Source of the DNA: Bin55 sp965205965
Lineage (GTDB): Bacteria > Pseudomonadota > Gammaproteobacteria > Pseudomonadales > Azotimanducaceae
NCBI GenBank assembly: GCA_965205965.1
Contig: CBDBHT010000008.1
Coordinates: 496,001-560,000, forward strand
Length of the DNA stretch: 64,000 nt
Reading direction: 5' to 3'
Under the pieces are notes generated by a model. It made no database searches and had not been told where the DNA came from. It worked only from the letters and a program-made list of their open reading frames with translations. Both the position numbers and the translations under genes were made by a program. Positions 45,911-54,751 of this stretch are shown one piece after another; the first letter of the stretch is position 1, and each line of letters begins with the position of its first letter.

Positions 45911-46859
45911 CTAGCTCTCTGCTATGAGTGAATCGTAAGTCATGTGCTTGCCCCTGGCGTTCTTCGCCATCCATGACATTTGGTCTTTGGTATCCAGCTT
46001 GCGGACATTGTGCCTTCCTTCGAATTCGTCGATGTACCGGGCAAGATGCTTAACACTCATCTTGTGGTATATACCGATGTATCCGCGCTTGAGTCTTGCC
46101 CTATGAGACTCCATCCCGTTGGTGTGCGCTATATCGTCGACAAATTCTCCAGCACTGTGATTCACCGTCTTGTGTCGGAACGGAAGCTCTTCATACGCCT
46201 TGTGTTCATCAGCGTATATCGGTCTTGATTGACATATTCCCTAATGAAGCCTTGCAAGGTTCGTCTGCTTACATCTCGTACTACGGTTGTACGAACCCTG
46301 CCCCACTACCTCTGTCTCTAATGCCTGCTACGGCAATCTTGCCCACTGCACCTCTACCCGCATGGAGTTTCTAGGACTCGTGCTTATTAGCTTCCTTTCC
46401 ACCGATATAGGTTTCATCCGCTTCCACGGGACCGTCGAACTTGGTTTGTTCAGCATCCCACATTTCACGCAGCCGATGTCCCATATACCAGGCAGACCTT
46501 TGAGTAATGCCAAAGTCTCGGTGCAACTTCATACTTGAGACACCTTTCAGGCTGGTCAAGTATAGGTAGATAGCAATAGCCCATTGCCTCAGCGGGATGT
46601 TCGCGCTGTGCATAACCGTCTTAGTCTTTACGGAAAAGTGTTTTCTGCACGTTCTGTATCTCCAAGGCTGAGGTTCCCGAGTCTTGATGTTCGCTATGTT
46701 ATCGCCCTCACAGTGAGAGCAAACGATCCCATCCGGCCACCTTTGTCCTACAAACCATGCCTCCGCCTTCTCCTCCGTATCGAAATTTCTTATGACATCA
46801 AGAAGGCTCATGGATTGGCGACACGCCTGGCTTGGCCCTTGATGCTTGGTTGTCATCAC
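45911..46859 (-). pseudogene. IS1595-family (ISXO2-like) transposase, broken
   Basis: It starts near 46853 (MTTKHQGPSQACRQSMSLLD) with a zinc ribbon (IVCSHCEGDN ... YRTCRKHFSVKTKTVMH), IPLRQWAIAIYLYLTSLKGV and the first catalytic region GPVEADETYIGGKE. Frameshifts and stops follow near 46370 and 46210. The C-terminus is readable: NHSAGEFVDDIAHTNGMESH (catalytic HTNGMES with E), then RARLKRGYIGIYHKMSVKHL and RYIDEFEGRHN. Confidence 0.75.
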
Positions 46860-47142
46860 ACTTTTCCTATATTTATTTGACTATTTTAGCCGACAGGTCA
46901 GGGATGTGAAGAACTTTTTGACTAAAATTCGATGGGGAGTTCTATTTATTGCTGTTTCGACGGGCTATTCCCTATATAATTATATGACATTTAAGAATTT
47001 TTTATTTCGAAGAATATCTGGACTGTAGGTTAATAGATATTTCCAGATTGTTCAATGACACCACTTCGGGAACAATGTACCCAACCAGCTAACCGTCGAT
47101 AACAGCATTAACCAGCTCAACAAGCTAGATGCTACTCGTCAG
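46860..47142. other. Right end of the IS1595 remnant and gap to prpD
   Basis: GGGGAGTTCTATTTATTGCTG at 46933 and the following AT-rich 80 bases match the MITE family 2 ends, which links those MITEs to this IS. After about 47030 nothing is recognised. Confidence 0.5.
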
Positions 47143-48588
47143 CTAAATGACGAGCATATCCATAAATCTGTGGACGGGAGTTGATTCAAGCCGATACTGA
47201 TCAAAGCAAAGCTCCTCAATCTCAGCCGATCTGTGAGCGGGAAACCGCGTCGCTAAATTAGATCGGAATTTCTGCTCAAGTTTTGGGATGCCTTCAGTGC
47301 GGCGACGCCTATGGCCGATGGGATACTCCACGGTAACTTTCTCGGTTGACGATCCATCTTTGAAGAAAACCTGAACTGAATTTGCAATTGATCGTTTGCT
47401 GGGATCAAGGTATTCAGCACTAAATCGCTTGTCCTCCTCCACAACCATCAATTCGCGTAGCTTATCAATCCGCACGTCTGAGGCAGCGTCATCTTCATAA
47501 TCATCGGCTGTCAAATTTCCTTTGAGCAATCCCATCGCAGTCATATATTGCAAACAATGGTCCCTATCAGCGGGATTATTGAGCGGTCCCGATTTGCTGA
47601 TGATGCGAATTGCTGATTCATGGCTTGTCAAAATGATCTTCTCGATGTCATCAATTCGGTCGCGAACTTGATTCGACAACAACACGGCTGCTTCTACGGC
47701 AGTCTGCGCGTGAAACTCAGCCGGATACGAGATCTTAAAAAGTACGTTCTCCATCACGTACGAGCCGAGTCCTCGTTGGAATTTAAACGGCTGTCCGTTA
47801 AATAATACATCGTAGAACCCCCATTGATCTGCTGTTAATGCACTGAGGCATCCCATTTCTCCAGCAAGTATCAGCATTGCAAGACGTACGGCGCGACTTG
47901 CAGCATCACCTGCGGCCCATGACTTTCGTGGTCCGACATTTGGCGCATGACGGTATGTACGTAAACTTGACCCATCAATAAAAGCATGCGACAACGAGTC
48001 AATAATCTGGGACCTAGTACCGCCAAACATCTTAGTTACCACGGCGGTTGACGCCACGCGGACAAGCAATACATGGTCTAGGCCAACTCGATTGAAACTA
48101 TTCTCTAAAGCCAAACCACCTTGTATTTCGTGTGCTTTAATCATTGCAATGAGTACATCACGCATAAGCAGGGGAGGGTCACCAGCCGAAACATGGCAGC
48201 GACTTAGGTAGTCGGCTACGGCAAGAATACTACCGAGATTATCCGAAGGATGCCCCCATTCTGCGGCAAGCCAAGTATCGTTGAAATCAAGCCATCGTAT
48301 GGCACATCCGATGTCCCACGCAGCCTTAACGGGGTCCAATACGAAGGATGTACCAAGCACGCGGGCACCATTGGGTACCACCGTACCTGATACGATCGGA
48401 CCCAGTAGTTTGGTGCATTCTGGAAATCGCAGTGCTAGTAAGCCACAACCCAAGGTATCAATCAGACAGTTGCGAGCAGTGGAGAATGCTTCTTCGCTAG
48501 ATACTTCATAATCCACAACGTAATCTGCAATATCTACAAGAACCTGATCCGGTTCAGGACGAACGTTTACATCTACGTTCGAAGCCAC
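47143..48588 (-). CDS. prpD: 2-methylcitrate dehydratase PrpD (MmgE/PrpD family)
   Basis: It dehydrates 2-methylcitrate to 2-methyl-cis-aconitate in propionate oxidation. 481 residues, like E. coli PrpD (483). Typical segments: DTLGCGLLALRFPECTKLLG, GCAIRWLDFNDTWLAAEWGH then PSDNLGSILAVADYLSR, AHEIQGGLALENSFNRVGLD, and the C-terminal DRDHCLQYMTAMGLLKG. It is last in prpBCD, 21 bases after prpC. The presence of PrpD means no AcnD/PrpF pair is required. Confidence 0.93.
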   Translation of the reverse strand: MASNVDVNVRPEPDQVLVDIADYVVDYEVSSEEAFSTARNCLIDTLGCGLLALRFPECTKLLGPIVSGTVVPNGARVLGTSFVLDPVKAAWDIGCAIRWLDFNDTWLAAEWGHPSDNLGSILAVADYLSRCHVSAGDPPLLMRDVLIAMIKAHEIQGGLALENSFNRVGLDHVLLVRVASTAVVTKMFGGTRSQIIDSLSHAFIDGSSLRTYRHAPNVGPRKSWAAGDAASRAVRLAMLILAGEMGCLSALTADQWGFYDVLFNGQPFKFQRGLGSYVMENVLFKISYPAEFHAQTAVEAAVLLSNQVRDRIDDIEKIILTSHESAIRIISKSGPLNNPADRDHCLQYMTAMGLLKGNLTADDYEDDAASDVRIDKLRELMVVEEDKRFSAEYLDPSKRSIANSVQVFFKDGSSTEKVTVEYPIGHRRRRTEGIPKLEQKFRSNLATRFPAHRSAEIEELCFDQYRLESTPVHRFMDMLVI

Positions 48589-48609
48589 GTGGTAGTCCTA
48601 AATCTTGCG

Positions 48610-49734
48610 TCAACGATCAGCAATGCTAACGTATGGACGCGGATTTTTGCCAACGTACTTAGCACTTGGACGGATAATTCGATTATTCGATCGTTGTTCC
48701 ATAACGTGAGCCGACCAGCCCGATATGCGAGAACATACAAAAATTGGTGTAAAAAGCTTAGTCGGAATATTCATAAAACGATACGCGGAAGCGTGAAAGA
48801 AGTCGGCATTTGCAAACAATGCCTTCTCATCCATCATTACCCTCTCAATTGCGCACGAAATCGTATAAATCCTGTCGTCGTTCACGTACTCAGCAAGTTT
48901 TTCCGCCCATTTCTTGATAATAGTATTTCGAGGGTCCGACGTGCGATAAATAGCGTGACCAAAACCCATGACCAGTTTTTTCCGTTCAAGCATCCGCAGG
49001 ATTTCATTCCGTGCGCTTACTGGATCATCGAACCGATCAATCAACTCCATAGCCGCTTCGTTGGCACCACCGTGCAACGGGCCGCGAAGCGAACCAATCG
49101 CACCGGCTACGCATGAGTACATATCTGATAAAGTTGACGCGCAAACCCGCGCAGTAAACGTAGATGCATTGAACTCATGCTCCGCATAGAGAATCAAGGA
49201 AACGTCCATCACACGTTTGAACAAATCGTCTTCACAACCACCGTGTAACATTTCCAAAAAATGCCCTGCAACCGAAGCTGAATTGGTCATGGTATCGATA
49301 CGTACGCCGTCGTGACTGTATCGATACCAGTAATTAATAATTGATGGGAAAACGGCAAGCAAACGATCAGCAACCTCGTGCTGACGTTTACCGCTTTCTT
49401 CCGGTTCCAGACTTCCAAGCACGGAACAACCAGTTCTTATGACATCCATCGGGTGTGCATCTGCTGGAATCAATTCAAGTACTTTACAAAGAGCATCAGG
49501 CAACCCGCGCAGAGACTTGAGATTGGATCGATACTCGTGCAGTTGCTGCGTATTCGGAAGTTCACCATAAAGAAGCATGTAGGCAACTTCCTCGAAAGTG
49601 GCGTTTTCCGCTAAATCAGCGACGTCGTACCCGCGATACGTCAATCCCGTCCCAGACTTTCCTACGGTACATAGAGATGTTTCTCCCGCCGTCTGTCCTC
49701 GTAGTCCGGCTCCTTCGAGATCTTTTCCAGTCAT
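48610..49734 (-). CDS. prpC: 2-methylcitrate synthase PrpC
   Basis: It condenses propionyl-CoA with oxaloacetate. I start at ATG 49734 (MTGKDLEGAGLRGQTAGETS), four bases after the prpB stop, giving 374 residues; upstream in-frame codons lie within prpB. CTVGKSGTGLTYRGYDVADL and AHPMDVIRTGCSVLGSLEP separate PrpC from citrate synthase, as does the lack of the N-terminal extension. Catalytic residues: H in LRGPLHGGANE, H in VMGFGHAIY, D in ANADFFHAS. C-terminus RIIRPSAKYVGKNPRPYV is standard. Confidence 0.94.
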   Translation of the reverse strand: MTGKDLEGAGLRGQTAGETSLCTVGKSGTGLTYRGYDVADLAENATFEEVAYMLLYGELPNTQQLHEYRSNLKSLRGLPDALCKVLELIPADAHPMDVIRTGCSVLGSLEPEESGKRQHEVADRLLAVFPSIINYWYRYSHDGVRIDTMTNSASVAGHFLEMLHGGCEDDLFKRVMDVSLILYAEHEFNASTFTARVCASTLSDMYSCVAGAIGSLRGPLHGGANEAAMELIDRFDDPVSARNEILRMLERKKLVMGFGHAIYRTSDPRNTIIKKWAEKLAEYVNDDRIYTISCAIERVMMDEKALFANADFFHASAYRFMNIPTKLFTPIFVCSRISGWSAHVMEQRSNNRIIRPSAKYVGKNPRPYVSIADR

Positions 49735-49738
49735 TAGA

Positions 49739-50623
49739 TCATCCCTCTTGAAACAGTTTATCCAACTGTTGTTCAAACTTGTCATAACCAAGAACTCGGT
49801 ATAACTCATCGCGCGTCTGCATACGATCGATCATATCTTTTTGCGTGCCACACGTGCGGATCTGGTTATAGACCTCCAAAGCGGCTCGACTCATAGCACG
49901 GAAAGCAGATAGCGGGTAAAGCACCATATCGACACCCACACTGATCAGCTCTTGGGTAGTGTACATGGGCGTTTCACCAAACTCCGTGATATTCGCGAGC
50001 AGGGGAATATCGATTATGTCCTTAATACGTGCATACATGTCCAGACTGGTCATCGCCTCAGCAAAAATTGCATCAGCTCCGGCATTCTGAAACTCTCGAA
50101 CGCGAGTTAGTACGCTCTCGAACCCCTCCACTGCAAGCGCATCCGTCCTAGCCATTATGACAAACTTATCATCCCGCTTCGCAGTTACCGCAGCATTAAT
50201 ACGATGACACATTTCTTCGATCGGGACGATTTTTTTGTTGGGCCGGTGTCCGCAACGTTTCTGCGCAACCTGATCCTCAATATGAACCGCAGCAGCACCC
50301 GCTCTCTCCATCTCGCGAACGGTTCTTATAATGTTGAACGCTCCTCCCCATCCAGTATCGATATCAACGAGCAGAGGCAAGCCGCTCACGGAAGTGATTC
50401 TGCGCGCGTCGGCGAGTACATCATCTAAGGTAATAATACCTAAGTCTGGCATTCCGTACGATGAAGCAGCGACTCCACCGCCTGAGAGATAGAGACAACG
50501 AAAACCCACGGATTCAGCAAGTAAGGCTGCATACGCACTAATAGCCCCTACAACTTGAACCGGTCTCTCCACCGTAAGAAGGTATCGGAATTCTTCCCCT
50601 GGGGTTCGTTTACAATTTGCGGA
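49739..50623 (-). CDS. prpB: 2-methylisocitrate lyase PrpB
   Basis: It cleaves 2-methylisocitrate to pyruvate and succinate. I choose ATG 50623 (MSANCKRTPGEEFRYLLT), 294 residues versus 296 in E. coli; a TTG at 50641 would add six. Motifs: LYLSGGGVAASSYGMPDLGI, LLVDIDTGWGG (Mg-binding D), VHIEDQVAQKRCGHRPNKKI with the catalytic cysteine, and LANITEFGETPMYTTQEL. It is the first gene of prpBCD. No PrpR-type regulator is seen upstream. Confidence 0.94.
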   Translation of the reverse strand, partial: SANCKRTPGEEFRYLLTVERPVQVVGAISAYAALLAESVGFRCLYLSGGGVAASSYGMPDLGIITLDDVLADARRITSVSGLPLLVDIDTGWGGAFNIIRTVREMERAGAAAVHIEDQVAQKRCGHRPNKKIVPIEEMCHRINAAVTAKRDDKFVIMARTDALAVEGFESVLTRVREFQNAGADAIFAEAMTSLDMYARIKDIIDIPLLANITEFGETPMYTTQELISVGVDMVLYPLSAFRAMSRAALEVYNQIRTCGTQKDMIDRMQTRDELYRVLGYDKFEQQLDKLFQEG

Positions 50624-50641
50624 CATTAGCAGTGTTCTCAA

Positions 50642-51547
50642 AATGCCGTCGTAATGAAATTATGATACATCCGAGATGAACAAAACCGAGACGGTGTTGT
50701 AACGACAAGCAGACAATTGCTTCGAAATGTCATCGGCATCGGCGAACATTGTAAGACGCATCCAGCCTGTCTTGGGCCAGTGGCGATTGTGCTTACGGGC
50801 ACGATTGTTCAATATTTTATTCAGCTAAGCGTTCATCTAATAGATCGTGGTTACAACACGATTACCGGCCCACGACTCAGGAGTCCAGTCGTCCATGAAT
50901 TACCCCTCCAAAATATCCTCGACGGAGGTCGACTTCGCGAAGCGAAGCAGAACGCACACCAACGGTAATAGGGGAAAACCATGCGGTCTTGTTATCACCT
51001 TGAACTGTGAACCTTCGTCCGCTTAGCTTCTCAACATCACATTCCTTTCGTTGAGATGGCAAAAAATGCTGTTAATGAGATATTCTCAACATCTAATTTA
51101 AATTTAGCCTCACCGGTGCAGGTCCTCGTCCAGACGCTACAAGACCTTCAACAGCACTCTAGAGCACCGGAAGCGTCGATAGTAAGTCTGGCAGGGGGAA
51201 AGCACTTCGTCAGACCCTTTCAATTCAACGGATACCGACTCGTAAGATCCACAAAATTCCATGTAGTCCCGCACGATCATCACGGCAAGCTAATCTTGAT
51301 CGTCGCTGCACCACCTTACTCTCAGACGGCAATGTCCATTCAACAACTCTTTGTACCATCCATCACTTAGATTAAGCATTATTAAGACTGCTTTCTAGCA
51401 TGCTGTTGGACGTATTACAAAGGTTGTCTAATAACTAAAACAAAACTACGATTACCAATAACCACTATGGTGAAGATAGAGCTATTAACCGATCATATGC
51501 AGCTTGACCTCTAAGCATCCTGTTTATTCATATAGTAACCAACTCTC
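50642..51547. other. 0.9-kb gap upstream of prpB without a clear gene
   Basis: ORFs of 104 residues (51056-51370, plus) and 61 residues (50877-51062, minus) exist but match no family that I recognise and have no supporting context. The minus-strand one (KLSGRRFTVQGDNKTAWFSP) reads like protein and could be the relic of a gene that once preceded prpB. Promoters for prpBCD should be near 50640-50700. Confidence 0.4.
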
Positions 51548-51832
51548 TTACGCATCAAGATTTGGTATTAATTCGCTTTCGAGTCGATCAATCATGTCAC
51601 GCAAACGTAATTTCCTTTTCTTCAATCGCTGGATCTTCAGCCGGTCTGGATGTCCGGTCTGTATCAGATAGTCGATTACTTCATCAAGATCTCGATGTTC
51701 TAATTTGAGTTCTTGTACCCAATGCTGAGTTTCTGTTTGGTCCAACGACGCAGTCCCTCCATTCAAGTGTCCAAATGCAGTTTCTATGCACATAATAACG
51801 TCTAATCGTCCATACGTATATTCCTGATACAC
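51548..51832 (-). CDS. DUF465/YdcH-family small coiled-coil protein
   Basis: 94 residues; the ATG at 51793 (MCIETAFGHLNGG) may be the true start. The C-terminal half has the family pattern: LKLEHRDLDEVIDYLIQTGH then LKIQRLKKRKLRLRDMIDRL, a helical hairpin of charged coiled-coil. Function of the family is unknown. Divergent from the VWA gene. Confidence 0.75.
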   Translation of the reverse strand: MYQEYTYGRLDVIMCIETAFGHLNGGTASLDQTETQHWVQELKLEHRDLDEVIDYLIQTGHPDRLKIQRLKKRKLRLRDMIDRLESELIPNLDA

Positions 51833-51866
51833 AAAATCGACGAAATAAAGTCAAATACATACCATC

Positions 51867-52541
51867 ATGGCAAAGCTACCAATTGAGAAAAAATCAGTCA
51901 GCGAGTTTCTGCATATCGCTAAATCTCGCACATCTCAGGCCGTCTCAGAGAATCGGCTTATCTTTGCCATGGACGCCACCGCTAGCCGTGAATCAACATG
52001 GGACTTGGCTAGCAAACTTCACGGGGAATTATTTACGACTGCACGACGGAGCAATCTATCCATACAACTAGTGTACTACCGAGGTTTCAACGACTTTTTC
52101 GCTTCGTCTTGGTCGTCTTCACCTGCAGACTTGCTGTCAAAAATGCAAGATGTCCGATGCCGAGGAGGGGCAACGCAAATCGTCAGACTGATGAAACATA
52201 TTCGCGAGCAGGCCTCCGCCGCCAAAACAAAAGCAGCAGTATTTATAGGAGATTGCTGCGAAGAAAATCCCGAGGAGATATTTTCATACGCTGGTGAACT
52301 TGCGTTGTTCCGAATGCCTCTTTTTATATTTCAGGAAGGCCATGATCCGACCGCAAAACAAATCTTTTCCGTGATGGCCGAGAGATCAGGTGGTGCGCAT
52401 GTTCCATTCACGCCTGGGTCTGCAAAGGAACTAGCTGACCTACTTGGCGTGGTATCTGCTTATGCTACATCAGGTACCGAAGGCGTTCGTAAAATTCACA
52501 GTTCAGCTGCCAGAAAATTGCTGCAGCAATTGAAATCATGA
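51867..52541 (+). CDS. VWA-domain protein
   Basis: 224 residues with a von Willebrand A-like fold: LIFAMDATASRESTWDLASK (the DxTxS metal site, here DATAS), RCRGGATQIVRLMKHI (the T of MIDAS) and AAVFIGDCCEENPEE (the GD position). No signal peptide or membrane segment, so cytoplasmic. Its stop overlaps the start of the J-domain gene as ATGA. This VWA/J-protein pairing is one I have seen in other proteobacteria, and suggests a shared, unknown chaperone-like task (inference). Confidence 0.75.
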   Translation: MAKLPIEKKSVSEFLHIAKSRTSQAVSENRLIFAMDATASRESTWDLASKLHGELFTTARRSNLSIQLVYYRGFNDFFASSWSSSPADLLSKMQDVRCRGGATQIVRLMKHIREQASAAKTKAAVFIGDCCEENPEEIFSYAGELALFRMPLFIFQEGHDPTAKQIFSVMAERSGGAHVPFTPGSAKELADLLGVVSAYATSGTEGVRKIHSSAARKLLQQLKS

Positions 52542-53323
52542 TACTTGGCATACTCACAGTAATTATTTGCGGGTTTGCGTTCGTCTTATTGATGAAATTT
52601 TTCTGGGCTCAAACGCAACCTAAGATCTCCACAAAGGTTATCACGTTAGCAGTTTCCGTCCTTATAACTGGACTAACGATCATGGTCGTTACAGGACGGA
52701 TGCACATCCTTGCTGCTTTTGGCACCGTCGCCTTGCCATTTTTGCGAAGAGCACTAGGTTTGCTCCGTTTTCTTCCGGTTCTATCCAATCTATCCGTACT
52801 CAAAGGTTTTTCTAGTATGAGATTCGCGGGTAGCCAAAATTCAATACACAACGCAAAAAATACATCAGAGTCCAGCGACACATCGACCTCCGAGTTATCA
52901 ATGAGTCTGAATCACCAAACGGGTGAAATGGACGGCAGAGTATTGTTCGGCAAGTATGACAAACGGTCACTGAGGAAATTAAGCGACGAGGAAATTATCG
53001 ATCTCTACGATATGCTGCAAGAAGAAGATTCGCGCCGTCTGATGAAGGTTTATCTTGAAAAGTATCGTCCTGAGATTCACAGTGCTAATTCAGAATCAGC
53101 GGACAATTCTCACTACGACTCCAGCAATCAAGAAGAATCTGGCGAAATGTCCATCGAACGGGCAAGAGCTATTTTGAATCTTGAGCCAAATGCTGACCGC
53201 AACGCGGTTATTGACGCACACCGCCGACTCATTCAAAAACTGCACCCAGATCGCGGCGGATCCAGCTATCTCGCCTCACAGCTGAATAAAGCCAAGCAGA
53301 TACTCATAAATGCACTGAATTAG
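52538..53323 (+). CDS. Membrane-anchored DnaJ-domain protein
   Basis: 261 residues. Two hydrophobic segments (residues about 3-20 and 34-52) anchor it in the inner membrane. A basic and Ser-rich linker follows, then an MDGRVLFGKYDKRSLRKLSD stretch, and a C-terminal J domain from about 205: SIERARAILNLEPNADRNAV, then HRRLIQKLHPDRGGSSYLAS with the HPD motif. Architecture resembles Pam18/DjlC-type co-chaperones, so it should recruit DnaK to the membrane. Translationally coupled to the VWA gene. Confidence 0.85.
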   Translation: MILGILTVIICGFAFVLLMKFFWAQTQPKISTKVITLAVSVLITGLTIMVVTGRMHILAAFGTVALPFLRRALGLLRFLPVLSNLSVLKGFSSMRFAGSQNSIHNAKNTSESSDTSTSELSMSLNHQTGEMDGRVLFGKYDKRSLRKLSDEEIIDLYDMLQEEDSRRLMKVYLEKYRPEIHSANSESADNSHYDSSNQEESGEMSIERARAILNLEPNADRNAVIDAHRRLIQKLHPDRGGSSYLASQLNKAKQILINALN

Positions 53324-53409
53324 AGGGCCTATTACTCTGCTGATTGCTCGACTTGCTCGACCTATCTAGTCCAAATATCAATGGCTAAGTCGGCTATTGA
53401 ACCTTAGAT

Positions 53410-53601
53410 CTATTCTCCCAATTCAAGACTTAATGTTTGGAAGTATGGAGAAAAAAGAGCACCAACCATGATCACGATACAGAGCCATCCCCAGATCAAG
53501 GCGATTTTCATCGGCCATCTTTGTGTGGCGAAATCGCGAACCAATGCATACTTAAGAAGCCAGCACAACGAAAAGAAATTGCGAATCCAAGCCCAAAACA
53601 T
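53410..53601 (-). CDS. Small hydrophobic protein, 63 residues
   Basis: MFWAWIRNFFSLCWLLKYAL begins one hydrophobic helix; MKIALIWGWLCIVIMVGALF forms a second. It has the profile of a two-helix inner-membrane protein. No family recognised. It faces the J-domain gene end to end. Confidence 0.4.
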   Translation of the reverse strand: MFWAWIRNFFSLCWLLKYALVRDFATQRWPMKIALIWGWLCIVIMVGALFSPYFQTLSLELGE

Positions 53602-54341
53602 GAGTGATGCGAAAATAGTTACAGGGTGCGACAGAGTACCATAAACTCTATTATCAGTTCTCTAATGAATTATGTGTCGACATTAGCCCAGCTCGTTGCT
53701 TGCTATAAACTCCGGAAAAGCCCAATATGCAATTACACTTCTACAATCACCACACGCAGACCTGTAACTTACTTCGATTAAGTCAATTGTTGCTAAACAT
53801 CAAAATAGTGGAGCCGTAAAGTGAGTTGGGCGTATAGAAGGATACAACTCCGCTCATGAAATTTCACACGTTGACTTGAGAGGGAGTTCTGTATGCAACT
53901 ATGCTATGCATACTCCATATTCTCATTTTCTCAATCCACGGAGATAACTTCCGTGGACGATAAGGTTGAAAAAGAAATAGTTGTTGGTGGTACGAGGCGA
54001 GCAATCAACAAGGGCATCCAAGGCTTGGATATTGCGTCACTTACCGATATCATGTTCAAATAAGTAGAGATCTTTCGTAAAGTACTCGAAAGGTTGTGAG
54101 GTCATAGGATAGGCACTTCTGCTAACCAGATCAATGCCGTACTCTGACAGTTGAATAAACCAGCTGAAGCGGCCGTAAGGCGAGCCAACAAGAGAACCCA
54201 ATAAAATAATTGGTTGAATCATTACTTCATACATACCATGTAGTCTTTCAGGGGATGGTTACCTAGTGTTGCGTCAGGTTCAGTATTTTTTGGGACATCC
54301 ATGATATGATAGAATCAGGGAAGATGATCATGGAGGATCGC
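53602..54341. other. Gap without a supported gene
   Basis: Low-coding sequence. A 65-residue minus-strand ORF at 54037-54234 (YEVMIQPIILLGSLVGSPYG) has no recognisable relatives. Confidence 0.4.
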
Positions 54342-54420
54342 ATGGCTGTCAAGCATGTGTTGCAACTCGCCAGGGATGAGCGCGAGGCATTAACAAGGAT
54401 TGCCAAGGGAGGTCGCGGCC
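54342..54420 (+). pseudogene. IS630-family transposase, N-terminal scrap
   Basis: MAVKHVLQLARDEREALTRI aligns with the IS630 start MPKKYMVELAQDERDELEAV. It is cut after about 26 codons by MITE family 1 copy 3. Confidence 0.5.
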
Positions 54421-54636
54421 AGTAATTTCCAGCGAGTTGTGAACTGCTAGTCTTAATAGGGCTTTCGGTTGTTTTCGTCCCATGGTTTTCGCAAACTTGT
54501 GTCACTTTCCGGGCTGTATAAATTGGGGCATGTCATCAAACTGGAGTTGAAAAATTTAGTTAAATCAAAGAAATGCTCACCCATCTCTTGAACACACTGC
54601 CAGTATCCAGACATTTGCTCACTGGAAATTACTGGT
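54421..54636. repeat. MITE family 1, copy 3 (about 216 bp, inverted)
   Basis: Begins CCAGTAATTTCCAGCGAG and ends, read inward, CCAGTAATTTCCAGTGAG. It is in the opposite orientation to copies 1 and 2 and interrupts an IS630 start. No direct repeat is obvious at the borders. Confidence 0.8.
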
Positions 54637-54751
54637 TGTAAACTGATCCCCATAGTATGAAGAAGCACAGGAATAATATGGCACCCAGGATCCTCCGAAC
54701 TGAAGACGCACAAAGAGTCTTAGATCAAGCAATATCGGAAATTAAGGACTA

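Noticed and set aside
51056..51370. 104-residue plus-strand ORF
   Set aside because: No family, no good ribosome-binding site and no conserved context; kept only as part of the gap description.
54037..54234. 65-residue minus-strand ORF with hydrophobic start
   Set aside because: No recognisable relatives or start signals; likely chance in a decayed region.
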